NCBI GenBank assembly: GCA_964030475.1
Contig: CAXIPT010000002.1
Coordinates: forward strand, 11,095,588-11,159,587
Origin: Tethya wilhelma
Taxonomy: Eukaryota > Porifera > Demospongiae > Tethyida > Tethyidae
DNA: 64,000 nucleotides
Reading direction: 5' to 3'
Made by a program: the position numbers and the translations under genes. The notes beneath the pieces were generated by a model. It ran no database searches and was not told where the DNA came from. It worked only from the letters and a program-made list of their open reading frames with translations. How positions within the stretch are numbered: the first letter of the stretch is position 1; each line of letters begins with the position of its first letter. Shown one piece after another: positions 1 through 22,977 of this stretch.

Positions 1-50
<50 letters not shown>
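1..50. repeat. (TG)n microsatellite
   Basis: Pure TG dinucleotide run cut by the window edge. The bases just after it (about 50-100, ending in CTCAAGAACGGCAGCTCCAG) resemble part of the repeat at 62.1 kb, so the run may be the edge of that repeat family. Confidence 0.95.
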
Positions 51-54
<4 letters not shown>

Positions 55-199
55 GTTCACTCTATATCTCAAGAACGGCAGCTCCAGTCTTCAAAAGGGG
101 CCTACCAAGGTAAAATAATCAAGTTTATTCAAAAAAAATTACTCAGCATGTGGGAGCATGCATCATTGATTGTACACTGCATACAATAATTATTTGTAA

Positions 200-388
200 T
201 ACCGTAAATCGTGAAATTTTCGTGTTAAAAATTTTTCGTACATTAAATTTTCGTGTTGATTAATTTTCGTAGTATCGCCGTGTTACGCAAACCCACCCAC
301 TATTTTGCAATTTGTCGTGCGTTTAATTTTCGTAGTCGGCAGCGACTACAAAAATTTAGCGACTACGAAATTTTCACGATTTACGGTA
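200..388. mobile_element. Short MITE with 20+ bp terminal inverted repeats
   Basis: The left end TACCGTAAATCGTGAAATTT is matched in reverse complement at 366-388 with about one mismatch. A TA lies at each outer edge, consistent with a Tc1/mariner-type TA target duplication. The interior is AT-rich with repeated AATTTTCGT words and has no coding potential. It is a 189-bp non-autonomous element; the superfamily is inferred only from the TA. Confidence 0.7.
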
Positions 389-518
389 GCACCAAAGGTT
401 AGGCATCTTGGTGCCTTTTGATTACATAACTTGATATATCTATAAGTAGTAAAAATGTTAGGAAAATAAACAGTGTATAGGAATGGGCAGTGCTGTAAAA
501 GGTACGTATTGGAACAGA

Positions 519-625
519 CATGTCTCAATTTCGGCACATGACTACTTCATTAATAAAGGCACCGACGCTTGTGCACCACCGGTGCCTTTATTAATGAAGT
601 AGTCATGTGCCGAAATTGAGACATG
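519..625. repeat. Perfect 45-bp inverted repeat made from foldback-element ends
   Basis: Bases 519-563 and 581-625 are exact reverse complements around a 17-base spacer. The arms carry the terminal word of the foldback family (TCATGTGCCGAAATTGAGAC). A second nested inverted pair (GACGCTTGTGCAC at 564-576, its complement at 626-638) shows local rearrangement. Confidence 0.85.
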
Positions 626-848
626 TGCACAAGCGTCGGTGTCACACTCTGTCACTTGCAAGTTGTGATCAGTGAAGCAGCTATAAATCATGCACCAGAT
701 GAGTAATGGTATGATTGTATCAGCTGTTGTCAGATGCTGTTGAGTGGCAAACCTATGGGCTACCTGAATCATGTAATATCAGTACTTGGTGACCATGTGC
801 ATAAGTTTCAAAGCTTTCTAGTTTTTGTTTTGGCCTCTTTAAGATGAN

Positions 849-1374
849 GCTTGCTCTACATTGGATGCGCATGCGCATTAGACATATGCAAACCACGTGG
901 TCAAGTTTGCTATATAAATGTGACGACCTTTGCCAACACCAAGATGGCTACATTTCAGTACAGTAATTTATATCATTGAAGTTTTAAAAGCTGCCTAGCT
1001 TTTGTTTCGTGATATTTAGACAGAAAATAAGTGTAAAGGTTCGTAGTTCGGATGAATTCAAGCTACTATGTACAGTCAAAGTTGGCTCAACGCTTTTTGT
1101 TTCTCTGGAAATCGTGTTCAAGTAAGTCAGTTAGGGAGGAAGTAAGAATGAACAAAAATGCATTTGTGTGGCTTCGCGCTAAGCGCTTTCTTAGAGTGTC
1201 CTGGGGAGTTTCATTTGGTTTTGTAAGTGCATACGTTAGGAAAAGTCTCTGAGAAAGCTTCTTAGCAAGGTTTAAAGCCTTTGCCATCCTTTACTAAACA
1301 TTTGTAAGCCTAGACATTTTGTATTGTGTCAATGGGGGTGGTGGCCCATTCCTACTATACGTACTACCGTACGT
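849..1374 (+). mobile_element. Foldback-family element, body and right end
   Basis: Carries the body words of the family that recurs at 4.1-5.2, 7.6-8.6, 42.3, 46.6 and 51.2-52.1 kb: a TGCGCATGCGCA palindrome (866-877), a CCACGTGG box (893-900), an AAGATGGCTAC word, and the right end ending ACTACCGTACGTAT. The N at 848 joins it to a later piece of another copy (about 801-847), so the left part is a broken assembly join. No transposase gene is seen. Confidence 0.75.
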
Positions 1375-1480
1375 ATAATAATAGTGAACCAATGCAATAA
1401 TTATGATAAGCTATGGTACTATAATTATAGTGTACAGATTATTTGCAAGACGACACTGAAAAATCCATATGAGGGTTAAA

Positions 1481-1660
1481 AAATAAAAATGAAGTAGTCA
1501 TGTGCCGAAACTGAGACCCTACCTTGTTCCAATACTTTTTACCGCACTGCCCATTCCTACACTACTTATTTTTTCAAAATTTTTACTACTTGTATTATTA
1601 CAAGTAGCAAAAATTTCAAAAAAATAAGTAGTGTAGGAATGGGCAGTGCGGTAAAAATAT
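1481..1660. mobile_element. Foldback-element arm pair
   Basis: The arm at about 1490-1600 contains TTTTTACCGCACTGCCCATT. It is followed within about 10 bases by its own inverted copy (to about 1657), giving a hairpin. A further single arm lies at about 1800-1925 and a diverged one at 2345-2440. These are solo or rearranged ends of the same family. Confidence 0.7.
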
Positions 1661-2489
1661 AGATAGTTTGCTCCACTGCTTAGCCGACTGATTAGTATAG
1701 GAATTTGAACCAATGCAATAATAAGCTATGGTATACTGTCGTTACAGTACAGATCATTGTATAAAATTACAACACTGAGGATCCATATATGAAGGATCAA
1801 GAATAAAAATGAAAAATGAAGTAGTCATGTGCCGAAATTGAGACATGCCTTGTTCCAATACTTTTTACCGCACTTCCCATTCCTACACTACTTATTTTTT
1901 TGAAATTTTTACTACTTGTTGAACATAATTATTCATCTCAAGTACAATGTCATGCATATCATAAATACTTTTGTCTAGTATTATAGGAACGTGTTTTGTA
2001 ATGAGCTAGTTAATTCATTTTTCTGCCCAACTCACGGCTGAATGACAATCTAAGTTGCCTGTCTTCTATATATACTTTACAGCACTGTTATGCACCTTAA
2101 TAAAGTAACTTTATAAATGGGTATATATATATATACTCATTTTATCGAATTTTAGCAAATCGCATATTTTTCCCTAATAATAAGTCACGCTATAAATGAA
2201 ATTTGAACCAGTAATAATACAATAATAGGCTATTACAATTGTACAGTCTGGGGAATAGTATATAGCTATATACTGAGTTTAAACTATTTACGGCACTAGT
2301 ACTGAGTATACATATATGAGGGATCAAAAAATTAATAATCAATACTTAAGTAGTCATGTGCTGAATTAAGACATGCCTTGTTCCAAAACCTTTTGCTGCA
2401 CTGCCATTCCTATACACTCATTATTTTTTGACTACTTGTTATTATTATACTTCATTACCCCAATAATTAATGTCATGATCACATTTCAG

Positions 2490-3216
2490 TGTTTGGATTC
2501 TTCCAGACTGAATTCTCTGCAGAGGAACATGGCCAAGGTTATTCATTAGATGTTGGTTACATCAAAAGACCTGGTCCAACATCACCAGTACCTATATTGG
2601 CTTTCAGTGTTGTTTCAGCAGAATTACTGGGAACTACAAGTATGATGCTGCCACCAGATGGTTTAACTAATGATTTTAGCATGATAATATTCTTCTTCTT
2701 TGAATATAGCTGGTAGTGACTTTTCTTTGCAAACTACCTCGGTTTTTGTCCTTTCAAATCAAGCCAGTCGAATGGTAACCTTCACTTTCCGTGTGGATTC
2801 TATTGCACAAGAATTGGATGAGTCTGTCAGACTCATACTATCAGAACCTGTAGCAGCATTAAATCAATTTTCTGGACAACTTGATGACTCTGTCTACTTT
2901 ATAAACACAGCAGACCTTGTTATTGTGGATGGTGACGGTAAGTATCATTGTATCATTGCATATATACATACATATTATAAGCTCTAGTAGTCATGGAATC
3001 TGTCATATGCAGATCTGGAACTTCAGTTCACAGAACCAGATTACAGAGTTGGTGAAGGCGAGGGTACTATTCCAGTCAGTGTGAATAAGAACAACCGTAT
3101 AGCAACCCCAGTCACTATTATGGTGACTCCAATAACACTTGGTCAAAATGGAGCTAATGGAAGTAATAATCCACCAGGGACAATACCTAATGATCCACAC
3201 TCACCAATTGAAGCAG
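2490..3216 (+). CDS. Three-exon fragment of a Calx-beta gene (inverted near-copy of gene B exons 3-5)
   Basis: Exons 2490-2639, 2710-2937 and 3013-3216 encode the start of the first Calx-beta module (VFGFFQTEFSAEEHGQGYSL), its second half, and the start of the next module (DLELQFTEPDYRVGEGEGTI). Exons and introns match the opposite-strand sequence at 20.4-21.1 kb almost base for base, including the flanking repeat. There is no signal peptide or 3' half. It stops at a foldback element and the N at 3412. It could be the other haplotype of gene B, or a recent inverted duplicate; the near-identity of introns favours an allele placed here by the assembler. Confidence 0.65.
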
Positions 3217-3257
3217 GTAATAGTTAAATATGAGGGCATGCAGGTATTGAGAAAATC

Positions 3258-3411
3258 AGTTTATCATACGTACGATAGTACGTATAGTAGGAATGGGCCG
3301 ACTGTCCCATAGACACAATACAAAATGTTGGCCACCATAAAAATCTAGTCAAACAAAATTAAACCTTCAAAGTTGCTCAGAAGCTCTCACTGACAGATTA
3401 CCAACTGCATG
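3258..3411 (-). mobile_element. Truncated foldback element, right end, ended by a gap
   Basis: Begins TCATACGTACGATAGTACGT and continues with GTAGGAATGGGCCGACTGTC, the reversed right end of the family, stopping at the N at 3412. The matching locus at about 20.36 kb lacks it (the sequence runs on from AAAATCAGTTTA), so the pair gives a filled and an empty site. Confidence 0.75.
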
Positions 3412-3412
3412 N

Positions 3413-6400
3413 TCCAATGGTCAGTGAAGTATCATTTCCTAATGGTTCGTAATCTAAACCAGCTGGAAGTGTATAATGATATTATATGTAGGCACAAAGT
3501 TATGACTTAATACATAATAGCTACATTGTAATAATATTAAAAATAATTATACTCACAGATTGCTGTTCCATCATTGGTAGTCAGATTTAGTTTGATCTCA
3601 TTTGGAAGACTTCCAGCCACCACTCCAATCACAAGGAACACAGTACTGTTGTTCTCATAGACTTGATAGGGCTCATCAATGAATCCTACCCTAGCAACTA
3701 TGTGTACAGGTCATACATGCAGTACTATAAATATAACAGATAATATATAATACATAGAACAGGCTTCCTGCATGAATCTACAAGGTCTAATTATCCCGGC
3801 TGTTCAGCTTACTAGTTATTTTATCATCAAAACTACTTACTATCGTTATCCAAAATAGTGACAGTTGTGACATCAGGGTCAAAAATAACACTGGAAGAAG
3901 CAATACCAAATCTGCTAAACACCAAGTCAATTGTTAAACTCTCAGTGTTTTCAACTTCTCCATCATCAGTAATTGTAAGCGGGGTACACTGTCTTCTGGT
4001 GAACTCATCAAATGATAGAAACACTGTTAGATCTTCTTCAGCAATCCTGCCATAGTCAGTCTCATCTAATGAGGAGCAACAATAATATTACAAGTATAGT
4101 AAAAATTTCATAAAAATTAACAGTGTAGGAATGGGCAGTGCGGTAAAAAGTAAGGAAACAAGGCATGTCGCAATTTCGGCACATGACTACTTCATTTTCA
4201 TTTTTGATTCCTCATACATCCTGTCATCATGAAAATAAATATTGATATGCTTCAAACAATGTTGTACATGCCTGGATAAAATAATGGTTGGAATTCATAG
4301 ATCATGCATGCCAATCAGTATGCTGCAGAGTGTGCCACGTTATGGTCGGATTACTGACAGGGAGTGCCAATGGATTAATTGAGGTGTGGTGCTGAGGATT
4401 AACTAAAACAACTTTGCCTAGATTGCCTGCTTATATACTTTGCCCCACTTAGCTAGCTAAAAGTTAAGTTCCATACTCTACTTGAGCATAAAAAAATGAA
4501 GTAGTCATGTGCCGAAATTGTGACATGCCTTGTTTCCTTACTTTTTACCGCACTGCCCATTCCTACACTGTTAATTTTTATGAAATTTTTACTATACTTG
4601 TTCACTCACTTTTTTCAACACTAAAGTGAGGAGACTATATCAGGGACTTAGTAAGTCCTTACAAAAAGCTTGAGTAGCAGTACTATTAGGCTAATGCGCA
4701 TGCGCATTAAATGCCACGTGGATAGATAACGACCTTTGACCTCTACCTACAAAAGATGGCTGCATTGAAGTGTATGAATTTATATACTAAGTTTTAAAGC
4801 TTTCTAGCTCTTGTTTTAACACATTTGTGCAGAAAGCGAGTGTAAAAGGCACTAGTCCAGATGAGAGCAAGTTGTTCTGTGTAGTCAAAACAAGCTCAAC
4901 GTCTTTTATTTCTCTGGAAATCGCCTTCAAGTAAGTCAGTTAGTAAGTAAGTGAGAACAAAATTGCGTGGGTGTAGCTTCTAACTAGCGCTCGCTACGAG
5001 TGCTTATGAAAGCTTCTGTGAGTTTTAGGCCATGCAAGCGTTTGTTAATCTGTCTGAGAGAGCTTTCTGAGCAAGTTTGAAGGTTTAACTTTGTCTTGCT
5101 AGATTTTTATGGTGATAAACATTTTGTATTGTGTCTATGGGACAGTCGGCCCATTCCTACTATACGTACTACCGTACGTATGATTAAACTGAAATGAGAT
5201 TAGAGTGATAGTAGTTCACCTGCAGTCCCTGGGATGGTGTTGACACTGAGGAGAATTGAAGGAATAAAAACATCAGGTGGAGGGAATGTAACCACAACAC
5301 AGATGTCTACTGTTCCATTAGATTCACTGACAGTATAGTTGCTCTCAAATCCAATGATTATATCTGCAATTTTAAAATAATTCCATAAATTGTATAATTC
5401 ATACAGAATGATTGTGAAATTATTTTCATGGCAAGCATGCAAAAATTTAACAGCCCAAAATTTGTTAGACTAATAAAATTTCCTGATGGAATAGTGAACT
5501 ATACATTTACCTCAAAATCATCATCTTCAATCAGCACAAAATTAATGTTATCAACAAAATTGTAACACTTAAAGCAAAATTAATTTTGTTATTGTATAGC
5601 TATAACAGTTATAATAATTATTTGACTTACTATCATCATCTTCAATTAGAACAAATGTGTTTGCAGAGAGATTAGTTGGTGGTACAAATTCTGGTGAACC
5701 TTCCAAATGGGTAGAAGCTGCTTGAAAAGCCTCTGTTCCTTCAACAATGCCATCATTGAAGACACGAAAGTTAAAACCAACAGTTTGCTGATCTGGTTCA
5801 AGTGTAAGAACTATAAAGTTGTTTTGTCCTATTGTGTAATCATTATCAGCTTCAGGAGTAGACAGTTCAGCTCTTCCAATGCTATCATCAGGAGCAGTAG
5901 AAGTGACAGTGACAACTACAGAGAATGTTTGCTCTGAAACAACACCTCCCTCTTTTGCAATGAAGACAAGTCCAACAATATCAGCGCTATTCAATTCCGG
6001 TTCAGACACACTATAACATGGCTGCTCAAATCCAATTGCAATAGCTACATCATGAGAAATGAAAACTATTTATGACCATCAATATCAACCATGCCTATCA
6101 GGCAAGTATTTATAGACTGCAATAATAAAAATTAATACCAGTCACTCACGGTCATTATCAATAATTCTGCCAAGACTTTCTCTACGTGTAACGGAGATTC
6201 TTGATATATTAGTAGCATTAATAATGTCAACAGTCAGCACAAAGTTTAATTGCACAGCTTCGTTGATAAAGTCATCTATAATACGAACTGGAGTATCAAT
6301 ATCATTCATTGCCATTCCTGTCTCATCAGGTTGGAAGGTGACTACTATTGGAGTGGGGTCGAAGTCATTCTCATCTGTAGATCAAAATGGTAAGTGCAAA

Positions 6401-9400
6401 ATAATTTATAACATTTATACAAGATCAATACTGAAAACAACATAATTATCCAACACATCAATTGATTATCTGCCAAACTCAAAATATATACAGCCTTACT
6501 GACTGATACCTGCTTCAATTGGTGAGGCTTCATTAGGTTCCAGTGTCCCAGGTGGATCATCTCTTCCATTAGCTCTGTTTTGAAACAGTGTTGTTGGGGT
6601 GACTACAATAGTCACTGGGGTGGCTATACGGTTGTTCTTATTTACCCTGACTGGAATAGTACCCTCCTCTTCACCAACTCTGTAATCTTCTTCTGTGAAC
6701 TGAAGTTCCAGATCTAAATGTGACAGTTTCCATGACAACTATATAGAGCTTATATACACAATGGTACAATGATACTTACTGTCACCATCCACAATAACAA
6801 GGTCTGCTGTGTTCATGAAGTAGACAGAGTCATCAAGCTGTCCTGCAAATTGATTATTTAGTGCTGGAGGGTCTGATAGTACAAGTCTGACAGACTCATC
6901 TAATTCTTGTGCAATAGAATCCACAAGGAAAGTGAAAGTTACCAATCGACTGGCTTGAGGAAGGACAAGAACTGAAGTAGTTTGCAAACTAAAGTCACTA
7001 CCACCTGCATATTTAATAGAGAATATAGGTCATAATCTATACAGTCAATATCCATTAGAATCTTACTTGTAGTGCCCAGCAATTGTACTGAAACACCAAA
7101 AGCCAATGGAGGAGGTGTTGGTGATGCAGGTTGTTTGATGTAACCAACTTCTAATGAATAACCTTGGCCTTGTTCAACTGCAGTGAATTCAGTCTGGAAG
7201 AATCCAAACACTGAAATGAAATCATCATGCTCATCAGATACTGAATTATTTAGATCACTCTGTAAAATCAAATGATTGACTTGTGACGTCATGTGCAACA
7301 GGTCTAATATGCACAAAGGCTGCATGCAGTTTGAAGTTTCTGTTTGGCTGGCGGCATACGCCATGGAATGTGGTTTCCCAGGGAATTAAGTCCAGCCTGA
7401 GAACAAATATTCCCCATAGCCTTCAGACTAACCATAAATAGTTAGCCCACAAATCCCTAAGTTCACCCTCTTCCCTCCCCCAACAAGAATATTAAAAATG
7501 GCTGGAGATTATTAAATTTAATTTAGCTAGTATTTTAAAACTTTGGTCAATTTGGTAGAGGGGGTGTATCATTTTTATTGGGCTTTTCAGACAATTTCCT
7601 ATATTTCATTTGGGGTTAGACCACTTTGCTTCTGAGCCCTTCATATTACAAGTAGTAAAAATTTCAAAAAAATAAGTAGTGTAGGAATGGGCAGTGCGGT
7701 AAAAAGTATTGGAACAAGGTGATGTCTCAATTTCGGCACATGACTACTTCATTTTTAATCTTGATCCGGATCCTCAGTGTCGTAAATGCAATGATTCAGA
7801 ACTGTACAATAGTACCACGGCTTATTATTGCATTCAGTTCAGTTCAATTTCAGTTCCTACTAATCAGTTGGCTAAATAGTGGACTATATAGACTGTTGGC
7901 CAGGCAAAAGTTGGGTATAAAAAATGAAGTAGTCATGTGCCGAAATTGAGACATCACCTTGTTCCAATACTTTTTACCACACTGCCCATTCCTACACTAC
8001 TTATTTTTTTGAAATTTTTACTACTTGTTCATTCAATTTTTTCAACACTACAGTGTGGAGACTATTAGAGACTGGTTAGTCCCTACAAAAAGCTTGAGTA
8101 GCAGCTACTTGCACTGCATTACGCTGGAGAGGCTAATGCGCATGCGCATAATAATGCCACGTGGACAGTTAATTATGAACTTTGAACTCTCAAAACTGGC
8201 TGCATTGTAGTACATGAATTTATACACTAAGTTTCAAAGCTTTCTAGTTTTTATTTAGGCATGTTTATGATCAAAACGAGTATCAAGGAATGTAGTACCC
8301 ATGAAAAGAACTTACTTTGTGCTGTCAAAGTTGGCTCAACACATTCTGGTTCTCTGGAAATCCTTTTCAAGTAAGTCAGTTAGGAAGTACGTAAGTACGT
8401 TAGAGAACAAAAATGGCACTATGGTGGCTTTCCACTGGCGCTCTCTACGAGTGCTAAGGAAGGTTTTTGTGAGTTTTGGGCCTTGCATGCAGTTGGTAAT
8501 CTGTCAGTGAGAGCCTCTCAGCAACTTTGAAGGTTATTTTCTGCTTAACTAGATTTTTATAGTGACCAACATTTTGTATTGTGTCTATGGGACAGTCGGC
8601 CCATTCCTACTATACGTACTACCGTACGTATGATATTCTGCCCAGGAATGTAATCCACAGCCGGACCGCAGGGCAGTGAAGAATTGGACTTATTAATTTT
8701 GGCAAATTTATTTTTACGAAGATTTTGCATAGGAATTTTGTAATGAAGGATGTGGTTCCTTGTGATCTAAGCTATTCCTTAAGCTATTCCTTATGCAATA
8801 TCTAACTAATATCCTAAGTGACCTGAGCTGTAGTATGATGTAGTACTTCCTTCTTTAGTTCCTACTTCCTGTATTGGTTTATTTTCTTTGATGTTTTGTA
8901 TGAGATTAGGTCATAGGCTAAAGGATTTACTATTATAAGCTAGGAGCATTTTTGTTGTATTTTGTCCTCCATTTTTGAACCAAACATCTTAAATAGTCAT
9001 CATTGCTTAACTCCACGCTCGGCTTTTTTACAAGGGCCAAAAATTGTGAAAATAGCTACCAATAATACTGCATGGATGGAAAAAGTGCCAATTTGCAATA
9101 GTTACACATTTGAATTTGATGACCTTTACCAATTGATGTCACTGAACATGTGCAATGCAAGCACTAATTTTAAAACTCTAGCCACTGAAGTGCTAACACC
9201 AATTAAAGAGGTGAAAATTACTAGCCTGCTTGCTGTACCATTACAGAATGGTCTTGAATAATTACCGGCAATCAGCTACACAATAGGCCCCAATCTGAGA
9301 TTGATTCTAGTTAGCTTAGCTGCTAACAACACTGCTCAGTTTGAATGTGCATAAATCTGTACGAGGTAATTTTCCTATATGCAGTTTGCAATAACGTACT

Positions 9401-9954
9401 TCTACATGCTGTCTAAGGAACACAATGTTGCCCTGGCATTCAACTCAATGAACACAGTGACTGTGTGGCATATGCTAGAGGCACAGCTGCACTCATAATG
9501 ACTGATGTTATAGTAGCATTATAAAATGGGATGGTATAAAAAAAAAGGCTTCATAAGTAATTAGGTATTAAACTTTGCTATAATTAAATAACTGCAGGCC
9601 TAGCCACACTAGCAAGTCTATAAGCTACTGAGTATATAATTTATATGAAATGTACTTACCCACACATACTTCACACACTCCAGATTCTTCCACAAAGAAA
9701 CTTCTACCTTCAGGGGAGCCAACACAGCACTCTGTTCTAGTTAAATTGGATGAAGTCGAATTGCCACACTGAGAATCAGAATAACAGGACACAAGTTCTC
9801 TGTCTGTTGTTTGACCCCAAACTACTGCTGTTATGACAAACATATATTCAAATACAGTTAATATATAAAAATGTAGCTACCTATTTTATAGCTGACACTT
9901 ACAAACACTCTGAGCTGCCAATAGTACGATAATAAAACATCCCTCAGTGTACAT
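3413..9954 (-). CDS. Gene A: secreted/membrane Calx-beta protein, 3' part missing at a gap
   Basis: Start ATG at 9954 (signal peptide MYTEGCFIIVLLAAQSV). Exons, approximately: 9903-9954, 9660-9827 (Cys-rich module with a CC pair and CEVCVG), 7067-7210, 6780-7004, 6510-6713, 6150-6374, 5631-6044, 5220-5363, 3841-4064, 3557-3697, and a cut exon 3413-3462 beginning SGLDYEPLGNDTSL. Each Calx-beta domain is split in two exons (first half like YTVSESNGTVDICVVV, second ending DDD or DND before the donor), except the single large exon 5631-6044. Order and sequence match gene B exon for exon. The N at 3412 cuts the gene where gene B goes on to vWA, Ig, EGF and kinase exons, so whether A also encodes a kinase is unknown. 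Its introns hold two large foldback elements. Gene B ends about 540 bp upstream. Confidence 0.8.
4085..5182 (+). mobile_element. Foldback element in a gene A intron, near complete
   Basis: An inverted arm (about 4085-4200) and a direct arm (about 4493-4605) flank a loop of roughly 290 bases. A body follows to the right end ACTACCGTACGTATGAT near 5182. The body has TGCGCATGCGCA (4695-4706), CCACGTGG (4714-4721), GACCTTTGACCTC (4731-4743) and AAGATGGCTGC (4753-4763). There is no open reading frame of note; it is non-autonomous. Confidence 0.8.
7645..8634 (+). mobile_element. Foldback element in gene A intron 2, near complete
   Basis: Arms at about 7648-7755 and 7924-8031 are inverted copies that would pair into a hairpin of about 108 bp with a loop of about 170 bases. 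The body carries TGCGCATGCGCA (8137-8148) and CCACGTGG (8157-8164), and ends ACTACCGTACGTATGAT. This is the best full-length example in the window. Confidence 0.85.
8640..9650. other. Rest of gene A intron 2, no feature seen
   Basis: AT-rich intron sequence between the foldback element and the Cys-module exon. A 99-codon open frame at 8962-9261 lacks family resemblance and splice context, so I do not call it. Confidence 0.6.
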
Positions 9955-10495
9955 ATCTACACTGTAGTTCACTGAAGGCTTATTGAACTCAAGTACAAGC
10001 TGTACTGACCAGGCAACTCGAGCTAGCTATAGCGAGTCTTTCCTTCCTGGTTGGACTTTAATTAATCCGACCTTCTGCTTCAGCCACAGAAATGCAATTA
10101 TGATAAGTTCTGTAATGGCCCAGCTAAAGGCTTGCTCGCGCGCGTTAGGACACCGGAAATATAAATCCATGCGCATGCGCAACACTTCCAACAGCGCCAA
10201 TTTTGACTTTCCATTCAAAGAAGAGTTGAGATCCTGGTGGCATTGTCATTTGATGAAAAATGGTCTCCAATTTCACTAACTTGCATATGAGTATCGCTAC
10301 ACTATTAAGTACTACATTACTATACTGATACAGCCTGAAGCATGGAAAATTCATGATCAGAAGATCATATACATGTTACTGAGCAACATTATTGAGTGGG
10401 GTTAATAGTATTTAATACATTGTAATTTCAAGAAGTAGCTATGTACACTGTACAGTAACACGTGATAAATTGTTTACAGAATCACTATTCATGAT
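9955..10495. promoter_or_regulatory. Intergenic region upstream of gene A, with NRF1-like palindrome
   Basis: Lies between the gene A start and the gene B stop. TGCGCATGCGCA at 10170-10181 is an exact match to the bilaterian NRF1 consensus and sits about 215 bp upstream of the gene A ATG. The stretch from about 10060 to 10200 is recognisably like 22.75-22.86 kb upstream of gene B (shared words CCGACCTTC, CAGCCACA.AAATGCAATT, CATGCGCAACACT.CCAACAGCG), so it may be a duplicated promoter region. Function is inferred from motif and position only. Confidence 0.45.
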
Positions 10496-22260
<11,765 letters not shown>

Positions 22261-22977
22261 ATCTGAACTGTATATTGTACTCCGTCTCGATAATGTGTGT
22301 AACCTTTATAAAAGGCGCAGTAACCGCAGTTTCACGGAAACCTCGACCTCGAGGCCTCAAGAGTTGTGCCTACGTCACGTAATGAAGCCGTATTTTGTAC
22401 ATGTGTAAGTAATTCCTACGCGCAGAATATAGGCAATCGCTAGCATGAGCCTCCAAGCTCTTTAGATTTAGCCAACGCTCATGAAAAGCTCCAGTATTAC
22501 TCTTCACTAGTTTGTTGGCTTACCCAGCTACTTTTTTTCCTAGCTACACTTGTTTTCAATGCTAAATCTGCGCGTTCTCGATCGCAAACACGTCGACAAA
22601 AAATGTGCGTTTCTCCGTAAGTGTGCGAAAACGATGACGTATTTTGACAAATCAGATCGATTTTGGGTAAGGAAAATTCAAAAAAATTGGTTGTGTAATT
22701 ACTTCCGTGAAACTGCACCTTTAATTGAACTCAACTGCTATATAGTTGTACTGTAGCGAGTAATTAACCCGACCTTCAGCCACAAAAATGCAATTTTGAT
22801 ATCCGCATGCACGCAAGTTGGTTCAGCCTTGTAAACTGTGCATGCGCAACACTGCCAACAGCGACGCAGGCACTTGATCTATTGCAGCTTTGTCGGAAGT
22901 ATTATACCATGATCACCATCACTGTCTCTGTCACTGTCTTAATCCAAATAATACACAAATATAACAAATCATTAAGC
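22261..22977. promoter_or_regulatory. Intergenic region between gene C stop and gene B start
   Basis: About 718 bp. Contains TGTGCATGCGCA at 22837-22848 (one base from the NRF1-like palindrome) and a stretch similar to the region upstream of gene A. Bases 22261-22535 are repeated, reversed, at 40036-40292. No gene is seen. Confidence 0.4.

Noticed and set aside
8962..9261. 99-codon open frame in gene A intron 2
   Set aside because: No family resemblance, no splice signals at its ends and on the opposite strand to the gene; typical chance frame.
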